Shown here in pieces: positions 7,988 to 17,479 of a DNA stretch of 64,000 bases (position 1 is the stretch's first letter; every line of letters starts with the position of its first letter). The stretch comes from Streptomyces sp. RB17. GTDB taxonomy: Bacteria; Actinomycetota; Actinomycetes; Streptomycetales; Streptomycetaceae. A program made the translations under genes and the position numbers. Where the stretch lies: contig NZ_WEGL01000002.1 in NCBI RefSeq assembly GCF_009604455.1, positions 744,001 through 808,000 on the forward strand, given 5' to 3'. The notes under the pieces were generated by a model. That model was not told the origin of the DNA, searched no databases, and saw nothing but the letters and a program-made list of their open reading frames with translations.

Positions 7988-8948
7988 GACGAAGAGAACG
8001 AAGCGGAGTCCCGAGCGAGTGGTCGTCCTCGCCCTCGACGGCGTCTATCCCTTCGAGCTGGGCATCCCCAGCCGCATCTTCGGCGCGGCGGACGGTCATT
8101 ACGAGGTGCTCACCTGCACGGTCGACGGCCGCCCGGTGCGCACCAGCGCCGACTTCACGATCGGTGTCGCACACGGCCCGGAGATCCTCCGGACGGCGGA
8201 CACCGTGGTGGTCACCTCGATGCCGCCCGCGTACATCCCCACCGAGTTGCCGGACGAGGTCGCCGCGGCCCTCGCCCAGATCCGCCCGGACGCCCGGATC
8301 GTCTCGATCTGCACGGCCGCGTTCGTGCTCGCCGAGGCCGGCCTGCTCGACGGCCGGCGGGCGACCACGCACTGGCAGGTGGCCGACCTGTTCCGCCGCC
8401 GCTTCCCGCGGGTGGAGCTCGACCCCGACGTCCTCTTCGTCGCCGACGGCCGCATCCTCACCTCCGCCGGAGCCGCCTCCGGCGTCGACATCTGCCTGCA
8501 CATCGTCCGCACCGACCACGGCAGCGAACTGGCCAACTCCGTCGCCCGCCGCTGTGTCGTCCCGCCGTTCCGGGACGGCGGCCAGGCCCAGTACATCGAG
8601 CAGCCGGTCCCTGTCAGCGGCGCGGCGAGCACGGCCGCGACCCGTGTCTGGGCGCTGGAGCGTCTGGACGAGCCGCTCACCCTGTCCGACCTCGCCGGCC
8701 ACGCCCGGATGAGCCTGCGCACCTTCGCGCGCCGCTTCAACGACGAGGTCGGCCTCAGCCCCGGCCGCTGGCTGATCCAGCAGCGCGTCGCCCGCGCCCG
8801 GCATCTGCTGGAGTCCAGCGACCTGCCGGTGGACCGGATCGCCGCCGAGGTCGGCTTCGCCACCGGCGCCTCACTGCGCCAGCACCTGCACACGGCGATC
8901 GGGGTGTCCCCGCAGGCGTACCGACGGACGTTCCAGCAGTCCCGCTGA
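7977..8948 (+). CDS. GlxA-family transcriptional regulator (DJ-1/PfpI plus AraC domains)
   Basis: A 323-residue regulator with two domains: a DJ-1/PfpI-like amidotransferase fold (about residues 12-185; strand VVVLALDGVYPFELGIPSR and elbow RIVSICTAAFVLAEAG with a cysteine at the nucleophile position) and a C-terminal AraC double helix-turn-helix (about 220-318; MSLRTFARRF and EVGFATGASLRQHLHTAIG). GlxA-type regulators usually sense a small metabolite and activate a nearby catabolic or detoxification gene. The likely target is the divergent oxidoreductase. ATG 7977 lies 6 bases after an AGGATCG sequence. Confidence 0.9.
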   Translation: MRGTTKRTKRSPERVVVLALDGVYPFELGIPSRIFGAADGHYEVLTCTVDGRPVRTSADFTIGVAHGPEILRTADTVVVTSMPPAYIPTELPDEVAAALAQIRPDARIVSICTAAFVLAEAGLLDGRRATTHWQVADLFRRRFPRVELDPDVLFVADGRILTSAGAASGVDICLHIVRTDHGSELANSVARRCVVPPFRDGGQAQYIEQPVPVSGAASTAATRVWALERLDEPLTLSDLAGHARMSLRTFARRFNDEVGLSPGRWLIQQRVARARHLLESSDLPVDRIAAEVGFATGASLRQHLHTAIGVSPQAYRRTFQQSR

Positions 8949-9009
8949 ACGTTCCGGCCCGGCCCGGCGTCGAAGAACCGGATCAGGGCACCGAGGCATG
9001 GGGGCGGGA

Positions 9010-9846
9010 ATGCGCAGAGGGCTGGTGGCGGTGGCGGTACTGGCGGCCGTGGCGACGGCGGGGTGCGACGGCGGCACCGGTCCGCACCGGGTGGTGAAGG
9101 GAACCCCTCCGGCCTCCCCGTACCGCGGTCGGCTGGACGTGCCCACCAAGGAGCTCGACGGCAGCGGCCCGCGCGCCCTGCGCCTGGCCTCCGGCGCCGC
9201 CGGCCGGGCACTGGAGTGCGACGGGGAGATCTACGAGGGCTCCGGACCCGACGGCTGGACCTCCTCCGAGGGAGGTGACACACCCGAGGCCGGGCTCGAT
9301 CTGTACTTCGACATGGTCCAGCCGGACCTGCCCGCCCACGGCTACCGGGTGGAGCGCAGGGAGAAGGACCGGGTCCTGTACTCCTTCGACGTGGACGGGC
9401 GGACCAAGGTGGCGGTCGTGGTGGCCAAGGACCAGAAGAACCGGCCGGGTTGGGGCCCGGAGACGAGCGCCTCCTGCGACCCGGCCGAACTCCCGGTGAG
9501 CTTCACGAAAGGCTGGGAGATCTGGACGGACCGGGCCGGCGGGAGGGTGCCGGTGAGCAGACTCACCAGCTCGCCAGGCCCCGAGCACTGCGGATGGCAG
9601 TCCGCCCATTTTCTCGACCTGAACGGTACGACCTACGCCCGCGACCCCGAGGGCGTCCTCGGCGTCGACCTGCTCACCGCGCCGTACCGTGGCCACGCCC
9701 GTGTCCCCGCCGGCGCCCACGACACCGGGTACCGCTATCGGCATTGGCGGCTGTGGCTCACGGACGACAAGGCGACCGCGTACGTCCGCACCTCCGACGG
9801 GGTCGAGGCCTGGCCCCGGCTGGCACAGGGCGTCGGCTGCAAGTAG
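9010..9846 (+). CDS. Secreted lipoprotein of unknown function
   Basis: The start at 9010 gives MRR then a hydrophobic stretch ending in ATAGC, a signal peptide with lipobox, so the mature protein should be lipid-anchored at Cys20 or so on the outer face of the membrane. The mature part (about 255 residues) is polar with four cysteines (near CDGE, SASCDP, EHCGW and the final GCK) that may form disulfides. I recognise no domain. An ATG 12 bases upstream (8998) is in frame, but its GAGG is too close. It follows the GlxA-type regulator on the same strand, 61 bp away, and may be cotranscribed. Confidence 0.8.
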   Translation: MRRGLVAVAVLAAVATAGCDGGTGPHRVVKGTPPASPYRGRLDVPTKELDGSGPRALRLASGAAGRALECDGEIYEGSGPDGWTSSEGGDTPEAGLDLYFDMVQPDLPAHGYRVERREKDRVLYSFDVDGRTKVAVVVAKDQKNRPGWGPETSASCDPAELPVSFTKGWEIWTDRAGGRVPVSRLTSSPGPEHCGWQSAHFLDLNGTTYARDPEGVLGVDLLTAPYRGHARVPAGAHDTGYRYRHWRLWLTDDKATAYVRTSDGVEAWPRLAQGVGCK

Positions 9847-9850
9847 GCCC

Positions 9851-11476
9851 TCACTCGGCCGCGTACACCCGTTCCCCGCCCACGTAGGTGAGCGCCACGG
9901 CCGTCTCCGCGATCGCCTCCGGCGGCCCGGCGAACGGATCGCGGTCCAGCACCACCAGATCGGCGAGCGCGCCGACGGCCACCCGGCCGGTGTCGTCCAG
10001 ATGGTTCACGTACGCGGACCCGGCCGTGTACGCCGTCACCGCGTCCGCGAGACCGAGCCGCTCGTGAGGCAGGAACACCGGGCCGCCGCCGCCCGGCTCG
10101 ACCCGGTTGACCGCGACATGGATGCCCTGGAGCGGATCGGGACTGCTCACCGGCCAGTCGCTGCCGGCCGCGAGCCGTGCACCCGAGCGCAGCAACGCCC
10201 CGAAGGGGTACTGCCACGCGGCCCTCTCCGACCCGAGGAAGGGGATCGTCAGCTCGTCCATCTGCGGCTCGTGCGCGGCCCACAGCGGCTGGATGTTCGC
10301 GGTGGCGCCGAGCCGGGCGAAGCGGGGGACGTCGTCAGGGTGCACGACCTGGAGGTGGGCGAGATGCGGCCGGGTGTCGCTCGGCCCGTTGGCGGCGCGG
10401 GCCGCCTCGATCGCGTTCAGCGCATCGCGTACGGCCCGGTCGCCCAGCGCGTGGAAGTGGCACTGGAAGCCGAGGGCGTCCAACTCGGTGACGTACTTGG
10501 GGAGTTGATCCGGATCGATGAAGCTCTTGCCGCGGTTGGCGGTCGCGCACCCGCACCGGTCCAGATAGGGGTCCAGCAGTGCGGCCGTACCGTTCTCGGC
10601 GACCCCGTCCAGCATCAGCTTCACCGTGCCCGCCCGGAACCGGCCGTGACTCGACTCCGCCCGCCTCGCGACCAGTTCGGGGATCTGCTCGGCCCCGCGC
10701 TCCCGGTCCCACCACAACGCCCCCCGCACCCGCGCGGTGAGCGAACCGTCCCGCGCCGCCGTGCGATACGCCTCGGCCGGGTCGTCCATGCCGAGGAAGT
10801 CACCGACCAGCGCGTCCTGCCAGGCGGTGACGCCGAGCGCGTGCAGATGCCGCTGGGCGTGCAGCAGCGCCGCCAGCCGGTCGGCCGGGGTCGCGGGCGG
10901 GGTGAGCCGGCCGACCAGCCGCATCGCCCCCTCCTGGAGCGTGCCGCTCGGCTCCCCGGAAGCGTCCCGCTCGATCCGCCCGTCGGCCGGGTCGGGCGTG
11001 TCCCGGCCGATACCGGCCAGCTGAAGCGCCCGGCTGTTGACCCAGGCGCCGTGGTGGTCCCGGTTGGGCAGATACACCGGCCGGTCCGGTACCACCGCGT
11101 CCAGCAGCTCCTTCGTCGGCGTACCGCCCGCGAACGCCTCCATCGACCAGCCGCCGCCCAGGATCCACTCCCGCTCCGGGCGGGCCTCGGCGTACGCCCG
11201 TACGGCGGCCACGGTCTCCTCGGCCGTCGCCCGGCCCGACAGGTCGCACTGGGCCAGCTCGAGGCCCGCCGGCACCGGATGGACATGTGCGTCCTGGAAG
11301 CCGGGCAGCAGCAGCCGTCCGGCGAGGTCGACCACTTGCGTGCCCGGCCCGGCGAGGTCGCGCAGCTCGTCGTGCCCGACGGCGGTGATCCGGTCCCCGG
11401 TGACGGCCACAGCGGTCGCCGTACGGCCGCCCGGAGTGAGGACCGGGCCGCCGGTGAAGAGGAGGTCTGCGTGCAT
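9851..11476 (-). CDS. YtcJ-like metal-dependent amidohydrolase
   Basis: A 541-residue amidohydrolase of the YtcJ/NfdA type. Visible features are the short beta domain at the N-terminus, the metal-binding HVH in GFQDAHVHPVPAG (about residues 62-64), later ligands in FQCHFHALGDRAVRDAL and HLAHLQVVHPDDVPRF, and SDWPVSSPDPL near the C-terminus with the conserved aspartate. Such enzymes hydrolyse amide or related bonds; the substrate is not predictable. AGGAAAGG precedes ATG 11476. The gene lies 17 bp downstream of an APC permease on the same strand, so uptake and hydrolysis of one compound is a reasonable inference. Confidence 0.88.
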   Translation of the reverse strand: MHADLLFTGGPVLTPGGRTATAVAVTGDRITAVGHDELRDLAGPGTQVVDLAGRLLLPGFQDAHVHPVPAGLELAQCDLSGRATAEETVAAVRAYAEARPEREWILGGGWSMEAFAGGTPTKELLDAVVPDRPVYLPNRDHHGAWVNSRALQLAGIGRDTPDPADGRIERDASGEPSGTLQEGAMRLVGRLTPPATPADRLAALLHAQRHLHALGVTAWQDALVGDFLGMDDPAEAYRTAARDGSLTARVRGALWWDRERGAEQIPELVARRAESSHGRFRAGTVKLMLDGVAENGTAALLDPYLDRCGCATANRGKSFIDPDQLPKYVTELDALGFQCHFHALGDRAVRDALNAIEAARAANGPSDTRPHLAHLQVVHPDDVPRFARLGATANIQPLWAAHEPQMDELTIPFLGSERAAWQYPFGALLRSGARLAAGSDWPVSSPDPLQGIHVAVNRVEPGGGGPVFLPHERLGLADAVTAYTAGSAYVNHLDDTGRVAVGALADLVVLDRDPFAGPPEAIAETAVALTYVGGERVYAAE

Positions 11477-11493
11477 GATGCCTTTCCTGACAG

Positions 11494-12996
11494 TCAGTTG
11501 GAGGTGGTGAGCAGTTCGGGCGCGTCGGCGTCGGTGCCCGCCCCGGTCCGGAAGTACGGCGACCTGCGCCCCCACTTGGCCCACGCCGCCGCCGCGAACC
11601 CGGACGCGATCATCGCGACCGGCATGAGCAGCAGGAACCAGCCGTTGTCCGCGCGGAGTTCGAGATGGTCGGCGGAGGTGTAGAAGGACCAGCCGAGATA
11701 GCCGCCGAGGCCCAGCAGCGCCAGCGCGCTGAGCGTGGGCAGCAGCACCGCCCGGACGCCCTGCCGCCAGTCGTCCCGCAGCAGGGAGCGGAAGCGCACG
11801 GCGGCGGCCAGCGCCGTCAGCGCGTAGGACAGGGCGACGACGATGCCGACGGCGTTCACGATCGCGTCGATCATGTCGGCGAGCCGCGGGATCACCAGTG
11901 CCCCCGCGGCCACCGCCACGGCCAGCGCCCCGATCAGCAGCGTCCCGGCCGCCGGAGTCCCGTACCGGGCACTGACCTTGGACCACACCGGACCGAGGGT
12001 ACGGTCCCGGCTCATCGCGAACATCCCGCGCGCCGTCGGGATGACGCCGGCCTGCAGCGAGGCCACCGCCGAGAACATCAGCGCGACGAGCGGCAGCGCG
12101 GCCAGCGGCTGGTCGGCCAGCCGGTCCCCGAAGTACGCGAGCCCCTGCGCGCCATGACCGGCCAGCTCCCGCTGGGACAGCACCCGTTGGAAGGCCACCG
12201 AACCCAGCAGGAACAGCCCGAGCATCGTCACCAGGGTGATGGTCCCGGCCCGTGAGGCGTCCCCGGGGTCCCGCACCTCCTCGTTGACGGTGAACGCCGC
12301 CTCGAACCCCCAGTAGCAGAACACCGACAGCAGCAGGCCCTGCGCCAGCGCGGTCGCCGAGGGGATCGCGAACGGGTCGAACCAGGAGAGGCTGAAGGAG
12401 TGCGGTCCGGTGACGATGCCGTAGCCGCAGAACCCCAGCAGGACCACGTACTCGAAGACCAGCAGCCCGGTCTGCAGCCGGGCCGCCGTGCGCACACCCG
12501 TGACGGCGGTCAGGGTGACGGCGGCCAGGACGACGATCCCCACCGCCGTCGTCTGCGCGGTCGAGCCGGGATCGAGGCCGAGGGATCCGATCCGGTGCAG
12601 CCCGGCCTCACCGGCGAGCTGCAGCAGCGCCGAACCGGTCACCGCCGTCGTATAGGCGAGGAACGCCACGCTCGCCACGACGTTCACCCAGCCGACCATG
12701 AATCCGAGCCAGGGACTGAGCGAACGGCCCACCCACACATAGCCGTTGCCCGCGTTCGGTTCCACCCGGTTCAGCCGTGAGTAGGCCCCGGCGATGCCGA
12801 GGACGGGCAGGAACGCCAGCAGCATGATGGCCGGCAGATGCGGTCCGACCACCCCCGCGGTCACCCCGAGCCCGATGCCGATGCTGGTCGTGGCGGCCGT
12901 ACTGGAAGCGGCGACGGCCACACCGTCCACCACGGTCAGGGACCTGCGCAGCTCGGGCCGCGCCGGGGGATCCACTCCGAAGGGTCTGTCGCTCAT
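11494..12996 (-). CDS. APC-superfamily amino acid/amine permease
   Basis: A 500-residue protein with about 12 membrane helices. The first helix region GVAVAASSTAATTSIGIGLG and the block EPNAGNGYVWVGRSLSPWLGF are typical of APC transporters (the second corresponds to the PxxGGxY..... region). It probably imports an amino acid, amine or amide in symport with protons. It is the first gene of a two-gene operon with the amidohydrolase and is divergent from a TetR-family regulator 125 bp away, which likely represses it. Confidence 0.87.
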   Translation of the reverse strand: MSDRPFGVDPPARPELRRSLTVVDGVAVAASSTAATTSIGIGLGVTAGVVGPHLPAIMLLAFLPVLGIAGAYSRLNRVEPNAGNGYVWVGRSLSPWLGFMVGWVNVVASVAFLAYTTAVTGSALLQLAGEAGLHRIGSLGLDPGSTAQTTAVGIVVLAAVTLTAVTGVRTAARLQTGLLVFEYVVLLGFCGYGIVTGPHSFSLSWFDPFAIPSATALAQGLLLSVFCYWGFEAAFTVNEEVRDPGDASRAGTITLVTMLGLFLLGSVAFQRVLSQRELAGHGAQGLAYFGDRLADQPLAALPLVALMFSAVASLQAGVIPTARGMFAMSRDRTLGPVWSKVSARYGTPAAGTLLIGALAVAVAAGALVIPRLADMIDAIVNAVGIVVALSYALTALAAAVRFRSLLRDDWRQGVRAVLLPTLSALALLGLGGYLGWSFYTSADHLELRADNGWFLLLMPVAMIASGFAAAAWAKWGRRSPYFRTGAGTDADAPELLTTSN

Positions 12997-13121
12997 GGCC
13001 GGTTCTCCGCTCGCACCGCGGGGCCCCGGACGGCCCCGGTGACCGGAAATGAAACTGCCGCGCCCCTTAACAGGTCAACGGTGTTGTCATAAGGTGCCGG
13101 GCACACCCCAGGGAGGCCCAC

Positions 13122-13841
13122 ATGACCGACCGTGTCGTCCCGGCCGCCGCCCGGCAGCGTCGCCGACCCACCAAACAGGGCGTGGTGCTCTCCGTGGAGC
13201 TGATCGTGGAGACCGCCCTCCGGCTCATCGAGGAGCACGGCGCCGACGCGCTGTCCGTGCGCCGCCTCGGCCGGGCCCTCGGCGCCGACCCCAGCTCCCT
13301 CTACCGGTACTTCCGGCACACCGACGACCTGATGCTGGCCATCGCCGACGAGCTGATCGGCCGTACCCTGCGGACCTGGCGGCCGACCGGCGACTGGGTG
13401 GCCGACCTGCGCGATCTGGGCCTGCGCATGCACGCCGGGGCCCTCGCACACCCCCGGGCGGCGATGCTCAGCGGCCACCGCGTCACCGGGCGCACCCATG
13501 AGATCCAGGCCGTGGAGAGCATCCTCGGGGTACTGCGCGACGCCGGATTCCCCGCCCCGGAGGCCGTACGGATCTACCACGCCTTCGTCGACCAGGCCCT
13601 CGCCTTCGGCGCCCTGGACTCCGCGGCCACCGCCCTGCCCCGGGCCGCACGCGAGGCCGAGGCGGAGGTGTGGCGCAGCACCTACGGCCGGCTGCCCGCC
13701 GACAGCCACCCGCACATCGCGGCCACCGCCCCCCATCTGGTCGCCACCATGCGCGCCAGCTCCTACCCGGCCGCCCTCGAACTGCTCCTGACGGCCGCCA
13801 GGACACGCCTTGATCACATCCGTGCGGGGACCCGGGACTGA
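13122..13841 (+). CDS. TetR/AcrR-family transcriptional regulator
   Basis: A 239-residue regulator. The N-terminal helix-turn-helix (about residues 25-70) shows ALRLIEEHGADALSVRRLGR and DPSSLYRYFRHTDDLM, close to TetR(C)-type regulators; the rest is the helical ligand and dimer domain. GGGAGG precedes ATG 13122. The gene is divergent from the APC permease/amidohydrolase operon. The intergenic region has a short inverted repeat CAAC-GGT-GTTG at 13076-13086, a weak operator candidate. Confidence 0.9.
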   Translation: MTDRVVPAAARQRRRPTKQGVVLSVELIVETALRLIEEHGADALSVRRLGRALGADPSSLYRYFRHTDDLMLAIADELIGRTLRTWRPTGDWVADLRDLGLRMHAGALAHPRAAMLSGHRVTGRTHEIQAVESILGVLRDAGFPAPEAVRIYHAFVDQALAFGALDSAATALPRAAREAEAEVWRSTYGRLPADSHPHIAATAPHLVATMRASSYPAALELLLTAARTRLDHIRAGTRD

Positions 13842-13886
13842 CGGTCACACTGGACGCCGTTCGCGAATCCGAGGAGGCGCCCCGTC

Positions 13887-14348
13887 ATGACCCCACCGCC
13901 CGCCCGCTCCGCCGCAGAGCGCAAGAAGGACACCCTCCACCGGCTGGAGAACGACGTCGACGTGTGGGTCGCCACCGCCGGTCCCGACGGCGCCGCGCCC
14001 TATCTCGTACCGCTGTCCTTCGTGTGGGACGGCGCGACCGTGCTGATCGCCACCCCGGCCGACAGCCCCACCGGCCGCAACCTCGTGGCCACCGGCCGGG
14101 CCCGCCTCGGCCTCGGCCCGACACGGGACGTCGTCATGATCGAGGGCACCGCCCAGTCGTGGACCCCGGAGGACCTCCCCGAGGAGGACGCCGAGGTCTT
14201 CGCCGGCAAGACCGGCTTCGACCCCCGTCAACTCCCGACGCACTACCTGTACTTCAGGGTCCTCCCGCAGCGGGTCCAGGCGTGGCGCGAGGCGAACGAG
14301 CTGAAGGGCAGGGAGTTGATGAGAGACGGCGAGTGGATCGCCCTGTAA
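13887..14348 (+). CDS. Pyridoxamine 5'-phosphate oxidase-family (flavin split-barrel) protein
   Basis: A 153-residue protein with the split-barrel pattern of F420/FMN-binding PPOX-like proteins: WVATAGPDGAAPYLVPLSFVW, LIATPADSPTGRNL and RARLGLGPTRDVVMIEGTA. It may bind FMN or F420 and act as a reductase, oxygenase or quencher; the substrate is unknown. ATG 13887 has GAGGAGG upstream. It follows the TetR gene by 45 bp and could be cotranscribed with it. Confidence 0.85.
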   Translation: MTPPPARSAAERKKDTLHRLENDVDVWVATAGPDGAAPYLVPLSFVWDGATVLIATPADSPTGRNLVATGRARLGLGPTRDVVMIEGTAQSWTPEDLPEEDAEVFAGKTGFDPRQLPTHYLYFRVLPQRVQAWREANELKGRELMRDGEWIAL

Positions 14349-14353
14349 GGGGC

Positions 14354-14659
14354 TCAGTCCCGGCTCCCCTTTTCGGAGGCCACAGGCCAGACCCCGGTGG
14401 ACCGAGCGATCGCCTTCGCCCCCGTCCGATCCACCGCGCTGCGCACCGCCGCGAAGATCGCCCCCTGCACCGCCGCCGCCAACAGAATCTCCCCCCACCC
14501 CCGGTCCTCGTCCAACGCGTCCGGCGCGTTCTCCTCGTGCCGGAGCGCCGTCCACGCCTTCCGGAAGGCGACACCGGCCAGTGCGCCGCCCGCCCAGCTG
14601 AGCACGAAACCGATCGGCTGGTAGACGAAGGGAAGCTTCTTCTTCTTTGTCTTGGCCAT
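14354..14659 (-). CDS. DUF4235 small membrane protein
   Basis: A 101-residue protein with a lysine-rich start (MAKTKKKKLP) and two hydrophobic segments (about residues 14-31 and 58-72), matching DUF4235 proteins of actinobacteria. The function is unknown. The start has GGAAGGAG 6 bases upstream. It converges with the PPOX-like gene (5 bp gap) and lies 28 bp downstream of the GST gene on the same strand. Confidence 0.8.
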   Translation of the reverse strand: MAKTKKKKLPFVYQPIGFVLSWAGGALAGVAFRKAWTALRHEENAPDALDEDRGWGEILLAAAVQGAIFAAVRSAVDRTGAKAIARSTGVWPVASEKGSRD

Positions 14660-14687
14660 GTGTCACTCCTTCCTCGCCGGACGGCCC

Positions 14688-15704
14688 TCATGCGGGCCGT
14701 CCCCCGGGGGCCACCCGTTCGCCGGGCGGCACCGGGCCCGGCGGCGTACCGTCCCCGAACGGCCGTCCGCCCAGCTCCTCGCGGTGGTGCGGCGTCAGCC
14801 AGCCGGCGAGATCCGGGCCGAGCGGCACGATGCCGGTGGGGTTGATGCCGGTGTGAACCTGGTAGTAGTGCCGCTTGATGTGGTCGAAGTCGACGGTGTC
14901 ACCGAACCCGGGCGTCTGGAACAGATCCCGGGCGTACGCCCACAGCACCGGGTTCTCCGTCAGCTTCCAGCGGTTGCACTTGAAGTGACCGTGGTAGACG
15001 GCGTCGAACCGGACCAGCGTCGTGAACAGCCGGATGTCCGCTTCGGTGAGGGTGCCGCCGACCAGATACCGCTGTCCGGCCAGCCGCTCGGCGAGCAGTT
15101 CCAGCCGCCGGAAGACGCCCGTGCACGCGTCCTCGTACTCCTTCTGGTGCGTGGCGAACCCGGCCCGGTACACGCCGTTGTTCACGTCCTCGTACACCTC
15201 GGCCATCACCTGGTCGATCTCCTCGCGCCGGCCGTCCGGGTAGAGATCGGGCGCGCCGGCCCGATGCAGGGCCGTCCACTCGGTGGCCAGGTCCAGGGTG
15301 AGCCGCTGGTAGTCGTTGGTGACCAGTCGTCCGCTGGGCACGTCCACCACCGCGGGCACGCTGACCCCGCCCGGGTGACCGGTCTCGCGGCGGTCGTAGG
15401 CCTCGCTCAGGAACCGGATGCCGAGCACCGGGTCCCGGGCGTCCGGGTCCAGGGTGAACCGCCAGCTGCGGTCGTCCTGGACCGGATCGGCGACCGCCAT
15501 GGACAGCGCGTCCTCCAGGCCCAGCAGCCGGCGCGAGATCACCGCCCGGCTCGCCCACGGGCAGGCGCGCGAGACCACCAGCCGGTAACGGCCCGCCTGC
15601 ACCGGCCAGCCGTCCCGGCCGTCGGCGGTGATCCGGTCCGTGAAGTGGCTCCTGGACCGGGTGAACGTCTTGTGGCCGTAGGCGCGGTTGCCGTCGCCGT
15701 CCAT
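14688..15704 (-). CDS. Xi-class glutathione S-transferase / thiol-hydroquinone reductase
   Basis: A 338-residue protein of the YqjG/ECM4 type. The CPWA motif in SRACPWASRAVISRRLLGL (catalytic cysteine about residue 48) and the C-terminal region VRFDAVYHGHFKCN are diagnostic of glutathionyl-hydroquinone reductases, which remove a thiol from conjugated hydroquinones through the cysteine. Actinobacteria normally use mycothiol in place of glutathione, so the physiological substrate may be a mycothiol conjugate; that is inference. GGAGGA precedes ATG 15704. It is divergent from the CDF transporter. Confidence 0.88.
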   Translation of the reverse strand: MDGDGNRAYGHKTFTRSRSHFTDRITADGRDGWPVQAGRYRLVVSRACPWASRAVISRRLLGLEDALSMAVADPVQDDRSWRFTLDPDARDPVLGIRFLSEAYDRRETGHPGGVSVPAVVDVPSGRLVTNDYQRLTLDLATEWTALHRAGAPDLYPDGRREEIDQVMAEVYEDVNNGVYRAGFATHQKEYEDACTGVFRRLELLAERLAGQRYLVGGTLTEADIRLFTTLVRFDAVYHGHFKCNRWKLTENPVLWAYARDLFQTPGFGDTVDFDHIKRHYYQVHTGINPTGIVPLGPDLAGWLTPHHREELGGRPFGDGTPPGPVPPGERVAPGGRPA

Positions 15705-15802
15705 GTCTCCTCCTCGCCGCCCGCTGCCCCTCGGGCAACGCGTTCCCCGTTTTCCGCCGCCCGCACGGTGTGATCCGCCCGCTCGGGGGCAGTCGGCGTT
15801 GC

Positions 15803-16813
15803 GTGAGCGGGACCGACGGCGAGCAGAACGGTGAGCGCAGCGGCGGGACGCCCGGCACGGGTTCCAAGGCCGACCGGCACACCAGGGTCACCGTCCTGGT
15901 CGCGCTCGCCGCCAACCTGGTGATCGCCGTCGCCAAGGCCGTCGGCGGTGTCCTCGCCGGCTCGCCCGCGCTGCTGTCCGAGGCCGCGCACTCCGTAGCG
16001 GACAGCTTCAACGAGGTGTTCCTGCTGGCCGCGCTGCGCCGCAGCCGCCGCCCCGCGGACGCACAGCACCCCTTCGGCTACGGCCAGGAACGCTTCTTCT
16101 GGTCCCTGCTCGCCGCCGTCGGCATCTTCGTCATGGGCGGCTGCTTCTCCTTCTTCCAGGGCTTCGAGGCCCTGCGCCAGGGCACGCAGGAGACGTTCAG
16201 CGGCTATGTGGCGGGTCTGATCGTGCTGGGCGTGGCGCTCGTCGCCGAGGGCGTCTCGCTGCTGCGGGCCCTGCACCAGGTGCGCCGGCAGGGCGGCGCC
16301 CTGAGCGGACTGAGCGATCCCGCGCTGCGCACGGTGGTCGCCGAGGACGGCACGGCGGTGCTCGGCGTGACGCTCGCCCTCGCCGGGATGGGCCTGCACA
16401 TGGTGACCGGGCAGGTCGTCTGGGAGGCGTCCGCCTCGCTGGCGATCGGCGTCCTGCTGGTCTACGTCGCCTACCGGCTCGGCCGTGACGCCCGCGACCG
16501 GCTCATCGGCGAGGCCGCCGACCCGGAGCTGAGCGGCAGGATCCGCTCGCTGCTGCGGGCCCAGCCGGAGATCGACAGCGTGGAGGCGCTGTTCACGATG
16601 AAGATGGGCCTGGACGCCACCCTGGTGGCCGCGCGCATCGACCTGGTGCCGGGGCTGGAGAGCGAGCGGGTGGAGGAGGTCGCCGTACGCATCAAGCGGT
16701 CGCTGGCCCGGACCTTTCCCGAGGCCGACCAGATCTTCCTGGACGTGACCGACCGGCCGGCGGGCGAGGCACGGGAGAGCCCCGCCGCGACGGGGGAACG
16801 CGGCGGGGCCTGA
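15803..16813 (+). CDS. Cation diffusion facilitator (CDF) transporter
   Basis: A protein of about 336 residues with six membrane helices followed by a cytoplasmic domain. Helix 2 carries SEAAHSVADSFNEVF, the HxxxD metal-binding pair of CDF exporters, and the C-terminal domain (about 225-320) has the usual ferredoxin-like fold sequence. It exports divalent cations such as Zn2+, Fe2+ or Mn2+ against protons. The start is uncertain: GTG 15803 gives MSGTDGEQNGERSG; an in-frame GTG at 15770 would add 11 residues. Confidence 0.87.
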   Translation: MSGTDGEQNGERSGGTPGTGSKADRHTRVTVLVALAANLVIAVAKAVGGVLAGSPALLSEAAHSVADSFNEVFLLAALRRSRRPADAQHPFGYGQERFFWSLLAAVGIFVMGGCFSFFQGFEALRQGTQETFSGYVAGLIVLGVALVAEGVSLLRALHQVRRQGGALSGLSDPALRTVVAEDGTAVLGVTLALAGMGLHMVTGQVVWEASASLAIGVLLVYVAYRLGRDARDRLIGEAADPELSGRIRSLLRAQPEIDSVEALFTMKMGLDATLVAARIDLVPGLESERVEEVAVRIKRSLARTFPEADQIFLDVTDRPAGEARESPAATGERGGA

Positions 16814-16911
16814 CGCAGGAGTGCCCGCCCCGGCACGGGCTCACACCTCCCCGGGCGAGTTTTTCCGGTTCCCGCCGGTGCCCGGCGCGAACCGGCTCGC
16901 GTCAGCCCCCG

Positions 16912-17361
16912 TCACCCCTCGTCGAAGGGTTCCAGCACGAAGACCGGGATCTCCCGCGACGTCTTCTGCTGGTACTCGGCGTACGGCGGGTACGCGGCCA
17001 CGGCCCGCTCCCACCACCGGGCCTTCTCCTCGCCGGTGACCTCACGGGCCCTCATGTCCCGCTTGACCGGCCCGTCCTGCAGCTCGACATGCGGATCGGA
17101 GATGATGTTGAAGTACCACACCGGGTGCTTCGGCGCGCCGCCCTGCGAGGCGACCACCGCGTACCTCCCCTCGTGCTCCACCCGCATCAACGGCGTCTTG
17201 CGGATCTTCCCGCTCTTCGCTCCCCGGCTGGTCAGCACGATGACGGGCAGCCCGGTGTCCAGGAGTGTGGTGCCCTTCGTCCCGCCGGAGCTCTCGTACA
17301 GCTCGACCTGCTCGCGCACCCACTGTGCCGGGCTGGGCTCGTACTCGCCGTCAAGAGGCAT
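16912..17361 (-). CDS. Deazaflavin (F420)-dependent nitroreductase-family protein
   Basis: A 149-residue member of the Ddn-like family. Characteristic sequences are [20 protein letters not shown] and [20 protein letters not shown], which line the F420 and substrate pocket in Ddn. It probably reduces quinone-like or nitro compounds with F420H2. AAGGGG lies about 9 bases before ATG 17361; the open frame extends 15 codons upstream without a good site. The CDF gene converges on it, with a small inverted repeat CCGGTTC/GAACCGG (16865-16895) between the two. Confidence 0.87.
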   Translation of the reverse strand: MPLDGEYEPSPAQWVREQVELYESSGGTKGTTLLDTGLPVIVLTSRGAKSGKIRKTPLMRVEHEGRYAVVASQGGAPKHPVWYFNIISDPHVELQDGPVKRDMRAREVTGEEKARWWERAVAAYPPYAEYQQKTSREIPVFVLEPFDEG

Positions 17362-17479
17362 GGGATCGGTCCCCTTCGTCGGTCCAACGGCTGTCTGCCA
17401 CCGCATTCAACACCCGTGCTCCACCGAATCATCCGCACCGCGGCCCGGTTGGGCCGACGGGGTGATGACCTCGCGGGTC

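Noticed and set aside
16865-16895. CCGGTTC/GAACCGG hairpin as a terminator between the CDF and F420-type genes
   Set aside because: The stem is short with a long loop and there is no U-tract in either direction; mentioned only under the neighbouring gene.
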